A DNA stretch of 64,000 bases from Luteococcus sp048595755 (GTDB taxonomy: Bacteria; Actinomycetota; Actinomycetes; Propionibacteriales; Propionibacteriaceae): contig NZ_CP184360.1 in NCBI RefSeq assembly GCF_048595755.1, positions 2,108,001 through 2,172,000 on the forward strand. Direction: 5' to 3'. The notes beneath the pieces are model-generated. The model ran no database searches, was not told where the DNA came from, and was given only the letters and a program-made list of their open reading frames with translations. Below are positions 22,175 to 30,334 of the stretch, piece by piece. The position numbers were made by a program, and so were the translations under genes. The stretch's first letter is position 1. Each line of letters begins with the position of its first letter.

Positions 22175-23446
22175 ATGTCGAGTGTGAACGACTCTGCTGC
22201 CGCCATCTCTCCGGTGCGACGCGTGCCCGGCATCGCGTGGGCCGCGGTGATCGCTGCCTGCTATGGCCTCGTGACGATGGCCGCCAGCGCCTGGAGTTCA
22301 GGCTTCCCCGATCCGCTGGGGCCCAGGTCACTGGGGGAAGCTGCCCTGGTCGCGGCCGTGGTCCTGACCGCCTTCCTTGCGCTCATGCGCTGGCCGGTCG
22401 CCTGCTTCCTGGTGGTCTGCGTGGCCGTTTTTCAACTTCGCTTCATGAACCTGCCAATGGGATTCGGTGTGGAGACCATGCTGATCCCGGCCGGCTACCA
22501 TCTGGGCCGCCGAACCAGGACGTGGCCCGCCGTGATCCTGGCGCTTGTCGCCACGGTTGTCGGCGTCGCCGCCTCAGCGGTCCAGTACCGAACCCAGCTG
22601 ACCGCCACCGGTGTGGACGGGGTGACCCTGCCGCAGGAGATGCACTATTCGGCGTCGATCATCCTCGGCTTCTTCACCGGCCACCTGCACGACGTCCTGC
22701 TCCCGGTGCTGGCCGGCATCGTGGTCAAGCGCCAACTGGTCAGGGCCGAGGCCGTCCAGGCTCGCGCCGCCCAGGCCAGGGCAGAGGCGGACGCCGCGCT
22801 CGTCGCCGCCCTGCGTGCGGACCGGGAGCGGCTGGCGCGGGAGCTGCATGACCTGGCAGCGCACCACTCGACGGCCGCAGTCATCACAGCCAAGGCCGCG
22901 CGCAAGGTGAATGCGCAGGATCCCGCGACGGCCGGCGGCCTGATCGACGACGTCGTCACCGAGACCCAGGCAGCCCAGTCCAGCCTGCACCAGATGGTCC
23001 GGGTGCTGCACGACCCGGACGACGGGGTGCCATTGCACCCACAACCGCGTCTGGACGAGATTGCGGCACTGGTCGGGCGCGCCCGACAGATCAACCCGGA
23101 CATCGTTCTGGAGGCGGATCACCTGACGCAGATCCCGGCCTCGGACTCGACGGCACTGGCCGCAGTGCGGATCGTGCAGGAGTCATTGACCAACACCCAT
23201 CGCCACGCCCCGGGTGCGCCGGTGACCGTCAGTGTCGGACGGGACGGCGACTGGCTCCTGGTGGAGGTGGTCAACGGACGCTCGTCGCGTCTGGTGGACG
23301 ATGCGGGCCTGGGCATGGGTCAGGGGATCGCCGGCATGCGCCAGCGCGCAGACCTGCTCGGTGGAAGTCTGGAAGCCGGGCCGCACGGCCGCGGGTGGCG
23401 CGTGAGTGCCGAGCTGCCGCTCAATCCCGCCGAGGAGGCGCTGTGA
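22175..23446 (+). CDS. NarL-type sensor histidine kinase
   Basis: The 423-residue membrane kinase has about five hydrophobic segments in the first 195 residues, then a HisKA_3 dimerisation helix with RLARELHDLAAHHST (phospho-acceptor His in ELHD) and a HATPase domain (VRIVQESLTNTHRHAPG, then GLGMGQGIAGMRQRADLLGG). It should phosphorylate the adjacent LuxR-type regulator. The stimulus is unknown. The frame is open to 22100; ATG 22175 or GTG 22184 fit the AAGG purine tract upstream. The stop overlaps the regulator start (GTGA). Confidence 0.9.
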   Translation: MSSVNDSAAAISPVRRVPGIAWAAVIAACYGLVTMAASAWSSGFPDPLGPRSLGEAALVAAVVLTAFLALMRWPVACFLVVCVAVFQLRFMNLPMGFGVETMLIPAGYHLGRRTRTWPAVILALVATVVGVAASAVQYRTQLTATGVDGVTLPQEMHYSASIILGFFTGHLHDVLLPVLAGIVVKRQLVRAEAVQARAAQARAEADAALVAALRADRERLARELHDLAAHHSTAAVITAKAARKVNAQDPATAGGLIDDVVTETQAAQSSLHQMVRVLHDPDDGVPLHPQPRLDEIAALVGRARQINPDIVLEADHLTQIPASDSTALAAVRIVQESLTNTHRHAPGAPVTVSVGRDGDWLLVEVVNGRSSRLVDDAGLGMGQGIAGMRQRADLLGGSLEAGPHGRGWRVSAELPLNPAEEAL

Positions 23447-24084
23447 TCCGTGTGCTGATTGCCGACGACCAGGCTCTGGTCCGGCGCGGGCTGGCGCTCT
23501 TCCTGTCCGGTGAAGAGGGTCTGGAGGTGGTGGGGGAGGCCTCCAGCGGACCCGACGCCGTGCGCCGAGCCAGAGCACTTGCCGCCGACGTGGTCCTGAT
23601 GGACGTCCGGATGCCGGATGGTGACGGGATCACGGCCACCCGCGAGCTGGCCCAGCAACAGCCCCCGGTGGCGGTGGTCGTGGTCACCACCTTCGACCTC
23701 GACGAATACCTCTTCGGGGCGCTGGAGGCAGGCGCCGCCGGATTCCTGCTCAAGGACTGCGAGCCGGCCGAACTCGTCGCCGCGGTGCGGGCCGCCGCGA
23801 GCGGGGAGGCCATGGTGCAGCCGCGGTTGACGCGCCGGGTGATCGACGAGTTCGCCCGTCGTCGGCCCGTCTTGGAGCCAAGGACCACCGCCCAGCTCAG
23901 CGCACGCGAGCTGGAACTGGTCCGGGCCCTGTGTGAGGGCTTGAGCAATGCCGAGCTGGCAGCGCACCTGCACATCGAGGTGAGCACGGTGAAGACCCAC
24001 CTGACCAGGATCTGCACCCGGCTCGGGGTCCGGGACCGGGTGCAGCTGGTGGTGTGGGCCTACCGGTGTGGTCTTGCTGGATAG
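23443..24084 (+). CDS. LuxR/NarL family response regulator
   Basis: The 213-residue regulator begins VIRVLIADDQALVRRGL. Its receiver domain has the acidic pair Asp8-Asp9, phospho-acceptor Asp54 (VVLMDVRMPD) and the conserved Lys in FLLKDC. The C-terminal LuxR helix-turn-helix is LSARELELVRALCEGLSNAELA. It is translated from a GTG overlapping the kinase stop, so kinase and regulator are made together. The tandem 17-18 bp direct repeats upstream of the kinase gene are a plausible autoregulatory target. Confidence 0.93.
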   Translation: MIRVLIADDQALVRRGLALFLSGEEGLEVVGEASSGPDAVRRARALAADVVLMDVRMPDGDGITATRELAQQQPPVAVVVVTTFDLDEYLFGALEAGAAGFLLKDCEPAELVAAVRAAASGEAMVQPRLTRRVIDEFARRRPVLEPRTTAQLSARELELVRALCEGLSNAELAAHLHIEVSTVKTHLTRICTRLGVRDRVQLVVWAYRCGLAG

Positions 24085-24087
24085 GCT
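24082..24087 (+). promoter_or_regulatory. -10 box before the NUDIX gene
   Basis: TAGGCT ends 7 nt before the ATG at 24095; it overlaps the end of the regulator gene. No Shine-Dalgarno sequence is seen. Confidence 0.5.
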
Positions 24088-24094
24088 GCCTGCC

Positions 24095-24583
24095 ATGGCA
24101 CTCACCCCGATCATGACCACGCTGGCCTTTGTGCTGCACCCCGACGGCGAGCGGGTCCTGATGGTGCACCGCACGGCGCGCCCTGGTGACGAACAGCTGG
24201 GCAAGTACAACGGTCTGGGCGGAAAGCTGGAGCCCGACGAGGACGTCGTCGCCTGCATCCGCCGCGAACTGCGCGAGGAGGCCCACATCGAGGCCACCGG
24301 GCTGCGGCTGCGCGGCACGGTCAGCTGGCCCGGTTTCGGCCGCAACGGCGAGGACCACTTCGGCTTCATCTTCGTCGTCGACGCATTCACCGGCGACGTG
24401 CCCGAGGCCAATGAGGAGGGCAGTCTGAGCTGGGAGCGCATCGACGAACTCGACCGCCTGCCCATGTGGGAGGGTGACCGCCATTTCCTGCCGCTGGTCT
24501 TCGACGAGACCATCACCCAGTTCCACGGCTGCCTGCCCTATGACAAGGGTCACCCCACCGGCTGGAGCGTGACGACGCTGTGA
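24095..24583 (+). CDS. NUDIX hydrolase, MutT/8-oxo-dGTPase type
   Basis: The 162-residue protein has an intact Nudix box, GGKLEPDEDVVACIRRELREEAHIE, which fits GX5EX7REUXEEXGU with a small change at the end. The pattern WPGFGRNGEDHFGFIFVVDAF and the C-terminal VTTL end resemble the 8-oxo-dGTP diphosphatase group (MutT/YtkD), which cleans the nucleotide pool, but substrate assignment is inference. The start codon is probably the first base or so of the mRNA. The stop overlaps the GTG of the methyltransferase gene. Confidence 0.85.
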   Translation: MALTPIMTTLAFVLHPDGERVLMVHRTARPGDEQLGKYNGLGGKLEPDEDVVACIRRELREEAHIEATGLRLRGTVSWPGFGRNGEDHFGFIFVVDAFTGDVPEANEEGSLSWERIDELDRLPMWEGDRHFLPLVFDETITQFHGCLPYDKGHPTGWSVTTL

Positions 24584-25827
24584 GCCTGCTGCACACTCCG
24601 GAGGGACAGCAGGCGCTGGCCGCCGCCATGGGGGAGCAGGACCCCGCATCATTGTCGGCCGCCACCCGGCTTCGCAAGGCCCATGCCCCCGATCTGGCCG
24701 CCGAGGCGCTGGCGCAGGTGGCGCTGCGGCGCAAGGCGCGCGCCAAGTTCGGGCCGCTGGCCGACGAGTTGTACTTCACCGCCGATGCCCTGGAGCAGGC
24801 CACCCGTCCCGTGGTCTCCACCTGGCGCGCCCAGCGATTGCGCGACGAGGGGATCACCCGAGTGATCGACCTGGGCTGCGGCATCGGCGCCGACTCCCTG
24901 GCCTGCCTGCGCGCCGGGATCGACGTCGTCGCGGTGGAGCTGGACGAGACCACCGCCGAACATGCCCGGGCGAACCTGGCCACCGGATTGCCCCTCGACA
25001 AGCTCGGGGAACGTGGCTTCGAGGTCAGCGTGATTCCGGCGGGCGAGCCTGTCGAGGCCCCTACCGGCTCCGTCATCCACGGCGACGCCGTCGCCCTGGC
25101 CCCGGAGCTGCTGTCCGGCGCTGGCCCGGAGACCTGCGTCTTCATCGATCCGGCTCGACGCACCGAGTCCGGCCGCACCTGGCAGGTGGAGGCCTTCACC
25201 CCGCCGTGGGACTTCGTGCTCTCCCTGCTGGATGGGCCCCACTCCACGGTGGTCAAGCTCGGGCCGGGCGTTCCCAAGCAGATCCTGCCGGAAGGCGTGG
25301 AGGCCTTGTGGGTGGCCGACGGGCACGACGTCGTCGAGTGCTCGCTGTGGTCCACCCCGCACGCCGGTTGTGCACAGGGGGCCGTCCTGCTGGATGCCCG
25401 CGCTCCCGACACGCAGTTTCGTCTGGATCGAACCGACCGGGCGTCACTGCCGGTCGGGCCGGTGGGAAGCTACCTGTTGGAGCCGCACGGCGCGGTGATC
25501 CGGGCCGGGGCCTTGGACCGCATCGACGCCTCGGCCTGGTTGCTGGACGAGCACGTCGCCTACCTGTGCACCGACGAGCCGATCAACAGCCCCTTCGCCA
25601 CCTGTTTCGAGGTGCTGGAGGACCTGGACTTCAACCCGAAGACCCTCAAGGCCTGGGTGCGGGAGCGCCGCATCGGCACGCTGGAGATCAAGAAGCGCGC
25701 CCTGGACGTGGAGCCTGCGCAATTGCGCAGGAAGCTGCAGCCCAAGGGGCCCAACAGCGCCACTGTGGTGCTCGCCCGGACGCAAGAAGGCACTCGTGCG
25801 TTGGTGGTTCGCCGCCTCATGGACTGA
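24580..25827 (+). CDS. class I SAM-dependent methyltransferase with THUMP-like C-terminus
   Basis: The 415-residue protein has a Rossmann methyltransferase core with motif I VIDLGCGIGADSLACLRAG near residue 93 and DVVAVELDETTAEHARAN as motif II. The C-terminal 100 residues (FNPKTLKAWVRERRIGTLEI, then LRRKLQPKGPNSATVVLART) match the THUMP-like domain found in this family, which probably acts on RNA. Substrate is not known. Residues about 139-160 (LDKLGERGFEVSVIPAGEPV) are encoded by a 65-bp copy of the dispersed inverted-repeat element, inserted just before the acidic strand of the core. It starts with a GTG overlapping the NUDIX stop and precedes groES, as in other actinobacteria. Confidence 0.82.
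   Translation: MSLLHTPEGQQALAAAMGEQDPASLSAATRLRKAHAPDLAAEALAQVALRRKARAKFGPLADELYFTADALEQATRPVVSTWRAQRLRDEGITRVIDLGCGIGADSLACLRAGIDVVAVELDETTAEHARANLATGLPLDKLGERGFEVSVIPAGEPVEAPTGSVIHGDAVALAPELLSGAGPETCVFIDPARRTESGRTWQVEAFTPPWDFVLSLLDGPHSTVVKLGPGVPKQILPEGVEALWVADGHDVVECSLWSTPHAGCAQGAVLLDARAPDTQFRLDRTDRASLPVGPVGSYLLEPHGAVIRAGALDRIDASAWLLDEHVAYLCTDEPINSPFATCFEVLEDLDFNPKTLKAWVRERRIGTLEIKKRALDVEPAQLRRKLQPKGPNSATVVLARTQEGTRALVVRRLMD
24993..25057 (+). repeat. 65-bp inverted-repeat element inside the methyltransferase gene
   Basis: CCTCGACAAGCTCGG (24993-25007) and GCGAGCCTGTCGAGG (25043-25057) are inverted copies of the dispersed repeat. The whole interval is in frame within the coding sequence. 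Confidence 0.8.
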
Positions 25828-25831
25828 CTTG

Positions 25832-25858
25832 TTGGCACTCGGCTTGAAGGAGTGCCAA
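25832..25858. promoter_or_regulatory. CIRCE operator 1
   Basis: TTGGCACTC and GAGTGCCAA are exact inverted repeats with a 9-bp spacer, the HrcA-binding CIRCE pattern. It lies just after the methyltransferase stop. Confidence 0.93.
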
Positions 25859-25877
25859 CGTCGGTATAGCTTTGTTT

Positions 25878-25904
25878 CTGGCACTCGACACAGTTGAGTG
25901 CCAA
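25878..25904. promoter_or_regulatory. CIRCE operator 2
   Basis: CTGGCACTC and GAGTGCCAA, spaced by 9 bp, form a second CIRCE. A TATAGC box at 25865-25870 lies between the two operators, so HrcA bound at both would cover the promoter. Confidence 0.9.
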
Positions 25905-26001
25905 CAGCCGTCGGCGGCACCCGCGACGACGCCTCGGCTGCTCCACATGACCTTGAAGATCGACGCCTCAACAGGCGCTACTAGTCAGAAAGGGGTTTGA
26001 C

Positions 26002-26298
26002 GTGGCAACCACGATCAAGCCGCTCGAGGACCGCGTCCTCGTCCAGCCGCTGGAAGCAGAGCAGACCACCGCCTCGGGCCTGGTCATTCCCGACACCGCC
26101 AAGGAGAAGCCGCAGGAGGGCAAGGTCGTCGCGACCGGTCCCGGCCGCTTCGACGAGCAGGGCAAGCGCGTCCCGATGGACGTCGCCGAGGGCGACGTCG
26201 TCGTGTTCAGCAAGTACGGCGGCACCGAGGTCAAGTACGACGGCCAGGAGTACCTGCTCCTGAACGCCCGCGACATCCTCGCCATCGTCACGAAGTAG
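26002..26298 (+). CDS. groES: co-chaperonin GroES
   Basis: The 98-residue GroES subunit forms the heptameric lid of the GroEL chamber. The mobile loop EQTTASGLVIPDTAKEKPQ and the end YLLLNARDILAIVTK are typical. GTG start with AGAAAGGGG shortly upstream. Control is by two CIRCE operators, so expression should rise on heat shock when HrcA is inactivated. The groEL gene follows after 155 bp that hold strong hairpins and a dispersed repeat, unusually long for a groES-groEL spacer. Confidence 0.98.
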   Translation: MATTIKPLEDRVLVQPLEAEQTTASGLVIPDTAKEKPQEGKVVATGPGRFDEQGKRVPMDVAEGDVVVFSKYGGTEVKYDGQEYLLLNARDILAIVTK

Positions 26299-26300
26299 TG

Positions 26301-26332
26301 AGCGAGGGGGGCGACCCCCTCGAACCCCCGCG
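26301..26332 (+). repeat. G/C-rich palindromic repeat after groES (family 2)
   Basis: AGCGAGGGGGGCGACCCCC followed by TCGAACCCCCGCG starts 2 nt after the groES stop. A near-identical copy follows purH at 58881-58914. The 5' half folds into a GGGGG/CCCCC hairpin. Confidence 0.75.
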
Positions 26333-26420
26333 CTCGGATCGCGCACCGCTCGCAGGCTCGCTGCGATCCGAGTAAGGAAATCTCCTCGCGCGCGGCTGGC
26401 GTCCGCGCTGGCCGCGCGCG
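26333..26420 (+). repeat. two hairpins in the groES-groEL spacer
   Basis: CTCGGATCGC (26333-26342) pairs with GCGATCCGAG (26363-26372), and CGCGCGCGGC (26387-26396) pairs with GCCGCGCGCG (26411-26420). Both have perfect 10-bp arms. Neither has a T-run, so attenuation or mRNA processing is as likely as termination. Confidence 0.7.
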
Positions 26421-26453
26421 AACCCTTTCACTTCCACTCCACAGGAGTATTGA

Positions 26454-28058
26454 ATGCCCAAGATCCTGCAGTTCGACGAGGAGGCCCGCCGCTCGCTCGA
26501 GCGTGGCGTCGACGTCCTCGCCAACACCGTCAAGGTGACCCTCGGCCCCAAGGGCCGCTACGTCGTGCTCGACAAGAAGTGGGGTGCTCCCACCATCACC
26601 AATGACGGCGTGACCGTCGCGCGTGACGTCGAGCTGAACGACCCCTACGAGAACCTCGGCGCCCAGCTCGCCAAGGAGGTTGCCACCAAGACCAATGACG
26701 TCGCCGGTGACGGAACCACCACCGCGACCGTGCTGGCCCAGGCCCTGGTCCACGAGGGCCTCAAGGCCGTCGCCTCGGGTGCCAACCCGGTTGGCCTCAA
26801 GCGCGGCATCGAGAAGGCCGTCGAGGCCGTCGAGGCCGAGCTGAAGCAGGTGGCCAAGCCGATCGAGACCACCGAGGACATGGCGGCCGTGGCCACCATC
26901 AGCTCCCGCGATGAGGTCATCGGCAAGCTGATCGCCGATGCCTTCGACAAGGTGGGCAAGGACGGCGTCATCACCGTCGACGAGTCCCAGACCTTCGGTA
27001 CCGAGCTCGACTTCACCGAGGGCATGCAGTTCGACAAGGGCTACCTGAGCCCCTACATGGTCACCGACGCCGACCGCATGGAGGCCGTCCTGGACGACCC
27101 CTACATCCTCATCCACTCCGGCAAGATCAGCGCGATGAACGAGCTGCTGCCCGTGCTGGAGAAGGTCATCGAGGCCAAGGGCACGCTGTTCATCGTGGCC
27201 GAGGACGTCGACGGCGAGGCCCTGTCCACCCTGGTGGTCAACAAGATCCGCGGCACCTTCACCAGCGTCGCCGTCAAGGCCCCGGCCTTCGGTGACCGCC
27301 GCAAGGCCATGCTGGAGGACATCGCGATCCTCACCGGTGGCCAGGTCGTCGCCCCCGAGGTTGGCCTGAAGCTCGACCAGGTGGGTCTGGAGGTGCTCGG
27401 CCGCGCCAAGCGCGTGGTGGTCACCAAGGACAACACCACCATCGTCGATGGCGCCGGTGAGTCCGACGAGGTGGAGGCTCGCGTCCAGCAGCTGCACGCC
27501 GAGATCGAGCGCTCCGACTCCGAGTGGGACCGCGAGAAGCTGCAGGAGCGCGTCGCCAAGCTCGCCGGCGGTGTGTGCGTGATCCGCGTGGGCGCCGCCA
27601 CCGAGGTGGAGCTCAAGGAGACCAAGCACCGCATCGAGGACGCCGTCAGCGCCACCCGCGCCGCGATCGAGGAGGGCATCGTCGCCGGTGGCGGCTCCGC
27701 CCTGGTTCACGCGTCGAAGGTGCTGGAGGACGGTCTCGGCCTGGAGGGTGACGAGAAGGCCGGCGTGCAGATCGTCAAGAAGGCCGTCGTCGAGCCGCTG
27801 CGCTGGATCGCCGAGAACGGTGGCGAGGCCGGTTACGTGATCGTCAGCAAGGTTGCCGAGCTGGAGCCCGGCCATGGCTACAACGGCAAGACCGGCGAGT
27901 ACCAGGACCTGGTTGAGGCCGGCGTGATCGACCCGGTCAAGGTCACCCGCTCCGCCCTGGCCAATGCGGCCTCGATCGCCGCGCTGCTGCTCACCACCGA
28001 GACCCTGGTGGTGGACAAGCCGGAGGACGAGGACGAGCAGGCTGGTCACCAGCACTGA
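26454..28058 (+). CDS. groEL: chaperonin GroEL, GroEL1-like
   Basis: The 534-residue subunit of the 60-kDa chaperonin has VTLGPKGRYVVLDKKWGAPT and the ATP-binding NDVAGDGTTTATVLAQALV. It folds non-native proteins with GroES. Two things differ from the usual main chaperonin: the normally conserved GRNVVLEKK reads GRYVVLDKK, and the tail is DEDEQAGHQH with two His rather than a GGM repeat. These fit the groES-linked GroEL1 paralogue of actinobacteria, which implies a second groEL elsewhere. CAGGAG 6 nt before the ATG; a strong terminator follows. Confidence 0.95.
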   Translation: MPKILQFDEEARRSLERGVDVLANTVKVTLGPKGRYVVLDKKWGAPTITNDGVTVARDVELNDPYENLGAQLAKEVATKTNDVAGDGTTTATVLAQALVHEGLKAVASGANPVGLKRGIEKAVEAVEAELKQVAKPIETTEDMAAVATISSRDEVIGKLIADAFDKVGKDGVITVDESQTFGTELDFTEGMQFDKGYLSPYMVTDADRMEAVLDDPYILIHSGKISAMNELLPVLEKVIEAKGTLFIVAEDVDGEALSTLVVNKIRGTFTSVAVKAPAFGDRRKAMLEDIAILTGGQVVAPEVGLKLDQVGLEVLGRAKRVVVTKDNTTIVDGAGESDEVEARVQQLHAEIERSDSEWDREKLQERVAKLAGGVCVIRVGAATEVELKETKHRIEDAVSATRAAIEEGIVAGGGSALVHASKVLEDGLGLEGDEKAGVQIVKKAVVEPLRWIAENGGEAGYVIVSKVAELEPGHGYNGKTGEYQDLVEAGVIDPVKVTRSALANAASIAALLLTTETLVVDKPEDEDEQAGHQH

Positions 28059-28087
28059 CAATCGTCCAGCTTCCTGGATCGTACGAG

Positions 28088-28115
28088 GAGGGCCCCGCCA
28101 CACGGCGGGGCCCTC
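28088..28115 (+). terminator. terminator after groEL
   Basis: Perfect 12-bp arms GAGGGCCCCGCC and GGCGGGGCCCTC surround an ACAC loop, followed by TTCGTTG. Confidence 0.88.
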
Positions 28116-28147
28116 TTCGTTGCCCCCACGCCCCTTGCTGCAGTCAG

Positions 28148-28168
28148 TGACCTACCATGATGGTGACT
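28148..28168. promoter_or_regulatory. operator-like inverted repeat upstream of mtlA
   Basis: The perfect core ACCATGATGGT is flanked by GTGACCT and GTGACTG, which are nearly complementary. A second palindrome, TGAACGTTCA, lies at 28241-28250. Either could bind a mannitol-operon regulator; no regulator gene is adjacent. Confidence 0.4.
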
Positions 28169-28297
28169 GAACCACCGGATCTGCAGGGTGAGGTCACCCG
28201 GCAGATCGGGCAGCGCAGGGCAGCGGAGGCTCTCCGCCTGTGAACGTTCAAGTTGTCATTACCGTGGCGCGCAGGCGCCCGACGAAAGAGAAGCACC

Positions 28298-30334
28298 ATG
28301 TCCACACCAGCCGCCCCATCGGGGGCCAAGAAGGCGCAGGCCAGCGTCCAGCGCTTCGGCACCTTCCTCTCGGGCATGATCATGCCCAACATCGGCGCCC
28401 TGATCGCCTGGGGCCTGATCACCGCACTGTTCATCGAGGTGGGCTGGCTGCCCATCCTGTTCCGCAACATTGGCTCCGGCGTCGTGCCCGACTGGGTCGG
28501 AGCGATCGGCGGCTGGGGCACCCACATGGTCGACGGCAAGGAAGTCGCCTGGGATGGCCTGGTCGGCCCGTCGATCTCCTACCTGCTGCCCCTGCTGATC
28601 GGCTACCAGGGCGGCCGCATGGTCCACCCGGCCAACCCGACCCGCGGCGGCGTGCTCGGCGCCATCGCCACCATGGGCGTCATCGTCGGCGTCCCGTCCA
28701 GCCCGATGTTCCTCGGCGCCATGATCATGGGCCCGCTGGGCGGCTGGACCATGAAGAAGCTCGACGAGAGCTGGGACGGCAAGATCAAGCCCGGCTTCGA
28801 GATGCTGGTCAACAACTTCTCCGCCGGCATCTGGGGAATGATCGTCGCCATCTTCGGCTTCTTCGCCATCAGCCCGTTCGTCCGCAAGCTGATCGAGCTG
28901 CTGGGCAAGGGTGTGGACTTCCTCGTCGGCCACAATGCGCTGCCCGTTGCCAGCGTCATCATTGAGCCCGCCAAGGTGCTCTTCCTCAACAATGCCATCA
29001 ACCACGGCGTGCTGACCCCGCTGGGCACCGAGCAGGTCACCAATGCCGGCAAGTCCATCCTGCTGATGCTGGAGTCGAACCCCGGCCCCGGTCTGGGCAT
29101 CCTGCTGGCCTACATGCTGTTCGGCAAGGGAATGAGCAAGGCGTCGGCCCCCGGCGCCGCGATCATCCACTTCCTGGGCGGCATCCATGAGATCTACTTC
29201 CCGTACATCCTGATGAAGCCTGCCCTGCTGCTGGCCACCATCGCCGGCGGTGCCTCGGGTGTGGCCGTCAACCAGCTCTTCAAGACGGGACTTGTCGGCC
29301 CCGCTGCCCCCGGCTCCGTCTTTGCCTACATGATGATGGCCGCCCCCGGCGACCTGCCCAAGATCCTGCTGGCCATCCTGGTCTCCACCGCCGTCACCTT
29401 CGCGGTGGCCATGCCCATCCTCAAGATGGACAAGTCCAGCGACGGCGACCTCTCGAAGGCCACCGCGGAGATGGAGGCCATGAAGGGCAAGAAGTCCTCC
29501 GTGGCCGGCAATCTGGTCGCCGCCCCCACGGGTGAGATCAAGAACATCGTCTTCGCCTGCGACGCCGGCATGGGCTCCTCCGCGATGGGCGCCTCGGTGC
29601 TCCGCAACAAGATCAAGGAGGCCGGCTACGGCGACGTGAAGGTCACCAACGAGGCCATCGCCAACCTCAAGGACAACTACGACATCGTCGTGACCCAGGA
29701 GACCTTGGCCCCGCGCGCCATCCCGAAGGTGCCCAGCGCCACGGTGCTGACCGTCGACAACTTCATGAACTCGCCTCGCTACGAGGAGGTCGTGGAGATG
29801 ATCCGCACCCAGCGCGAAGGTTCCGGCACCGCCGCTCCGGCACCGGCCGCAGCCGCCGCGCCCGCCCGTGCGTCCGAGGAACCGGCCGAATCGGCTGGGG
29901 CTTCCGAGATCCTGTCCACCGACAGCATCAAGCTGGGGGTCAAGGCGGCCGACAAGGCCGACGCGATCACCCAGGCCGGCACCATGCTGGTGCAGCGCGG
30001 CGCGGTCGACCAGGCCTACGTCGAGGCCATGCACAAGCGCGAGGAGTCGGTCAGCACCTACATGGGCAACTTCCTGGCCATCCCGCACGGCACCAATGAC
30101 GCCAAGGAGCACATCAAGGAGTCCGCGATGAGCTTCCTGCGTCTGGACGAGCCGCTCGACTGGAACGGCAACCAGGTGAAGTTCGTGGTGGGCATCGCCG
30201 GCCGGAACAAGGAACACCTGCAGATCCTGGGCAAGCTGGCCAAGATCTTCTCCAACAACGAATCGGTGCAGGCACTGGAGAATGCCAACTCCGCCGACGA
30301 GGTGGCAGCCATCCTGGGAAAGGTGAACTCGTGA
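28298..30334 (+). CDS. mtlA: mannitol-specific PTS transporter EIICBA
   Basis: MtlA imports D-mannitol and releases mannitol-1-phosphate inside. The 678-residue protein has the membrane EIIC domain (about 1-345, beginning FGTFLSGMIMPNIGALIAWG), the EIIB domain with phospho-Cys421 (FACDAGMGSSAMG), and the EIIA domain with phospho-His597 (FLAIPHGTND). An Ala/Pro linker near 525-545 separates B and A. Fused CBA order is as in enterobacterial MtlA. AAGAGAAG lies before the ATG. The stop overlaps the mtlD GTG (GTGA), so the two enzymes are made together. Enzyme I and HPr must be elsewhere. Confidence 0.96.
   Translation: MSTPAAPSGAKKAQASVQRFGTFLSGMIMPNIGALIAWGLITALFIEVGWLPILFRNIGSGVVPDWVGAIGGWGTHMVDGKEVAWDGLVGPSISYLLPLLIGYQGGRMVHPANPTRGGVLGAIATMGVIVGVPSSPMFLGAMIMGPLGGWTMKKLDESWDGKIKPGFEMLVNNFSAGIWGMIVAIFGFFAISPFVRKLIELLGKGVDFLVGHNALPVASVIIEPAKVLFLNNAINHGVLTPLGTEQVTNAGKSILLMLESNPGPGLGILLAYMLFGKGMSKASAPGAAIIHFLGGIHEIYFPYILMKPALLLATIAGGASGVAVNQLFKTGLVGPAAPGSVFAYMMMAAPGDLPKILLAILVSTAVTFAVAMPILKMDKSSDGDLSKATAEMEAMKGKKSSVAGNLVAAPTGEIKNIVFACDAGMGSSAMGASVLRNKIKEAGYGDVKVTNEAIANLKDNYDIVVTQETLAPRAIPKVPSATVLTVDNFMNSPRYEEVVEMIRTQREGSGTAAPAPAAAAAPARASEEPAESAGASEILSTDSIKLGVKAADKADAITQAGTMLVQRGAVDQAYVEAMHKREESVSTYMGNFLAIPHGTNDAKEHIKESAMSFLRLDEPLDWNGNQVKFVVGIAGRNKEHLQILGKLAKIFSNNESVQALENANSADEVAAILGKVNS

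Noticed and set aside
28259..30217. Long minus-strand frame opposite mtlA
   Set aside because: Repetitive Gly/Ala/His/Asp composition typical of antisense translation; mtlA motifs are intact on the plus strand.
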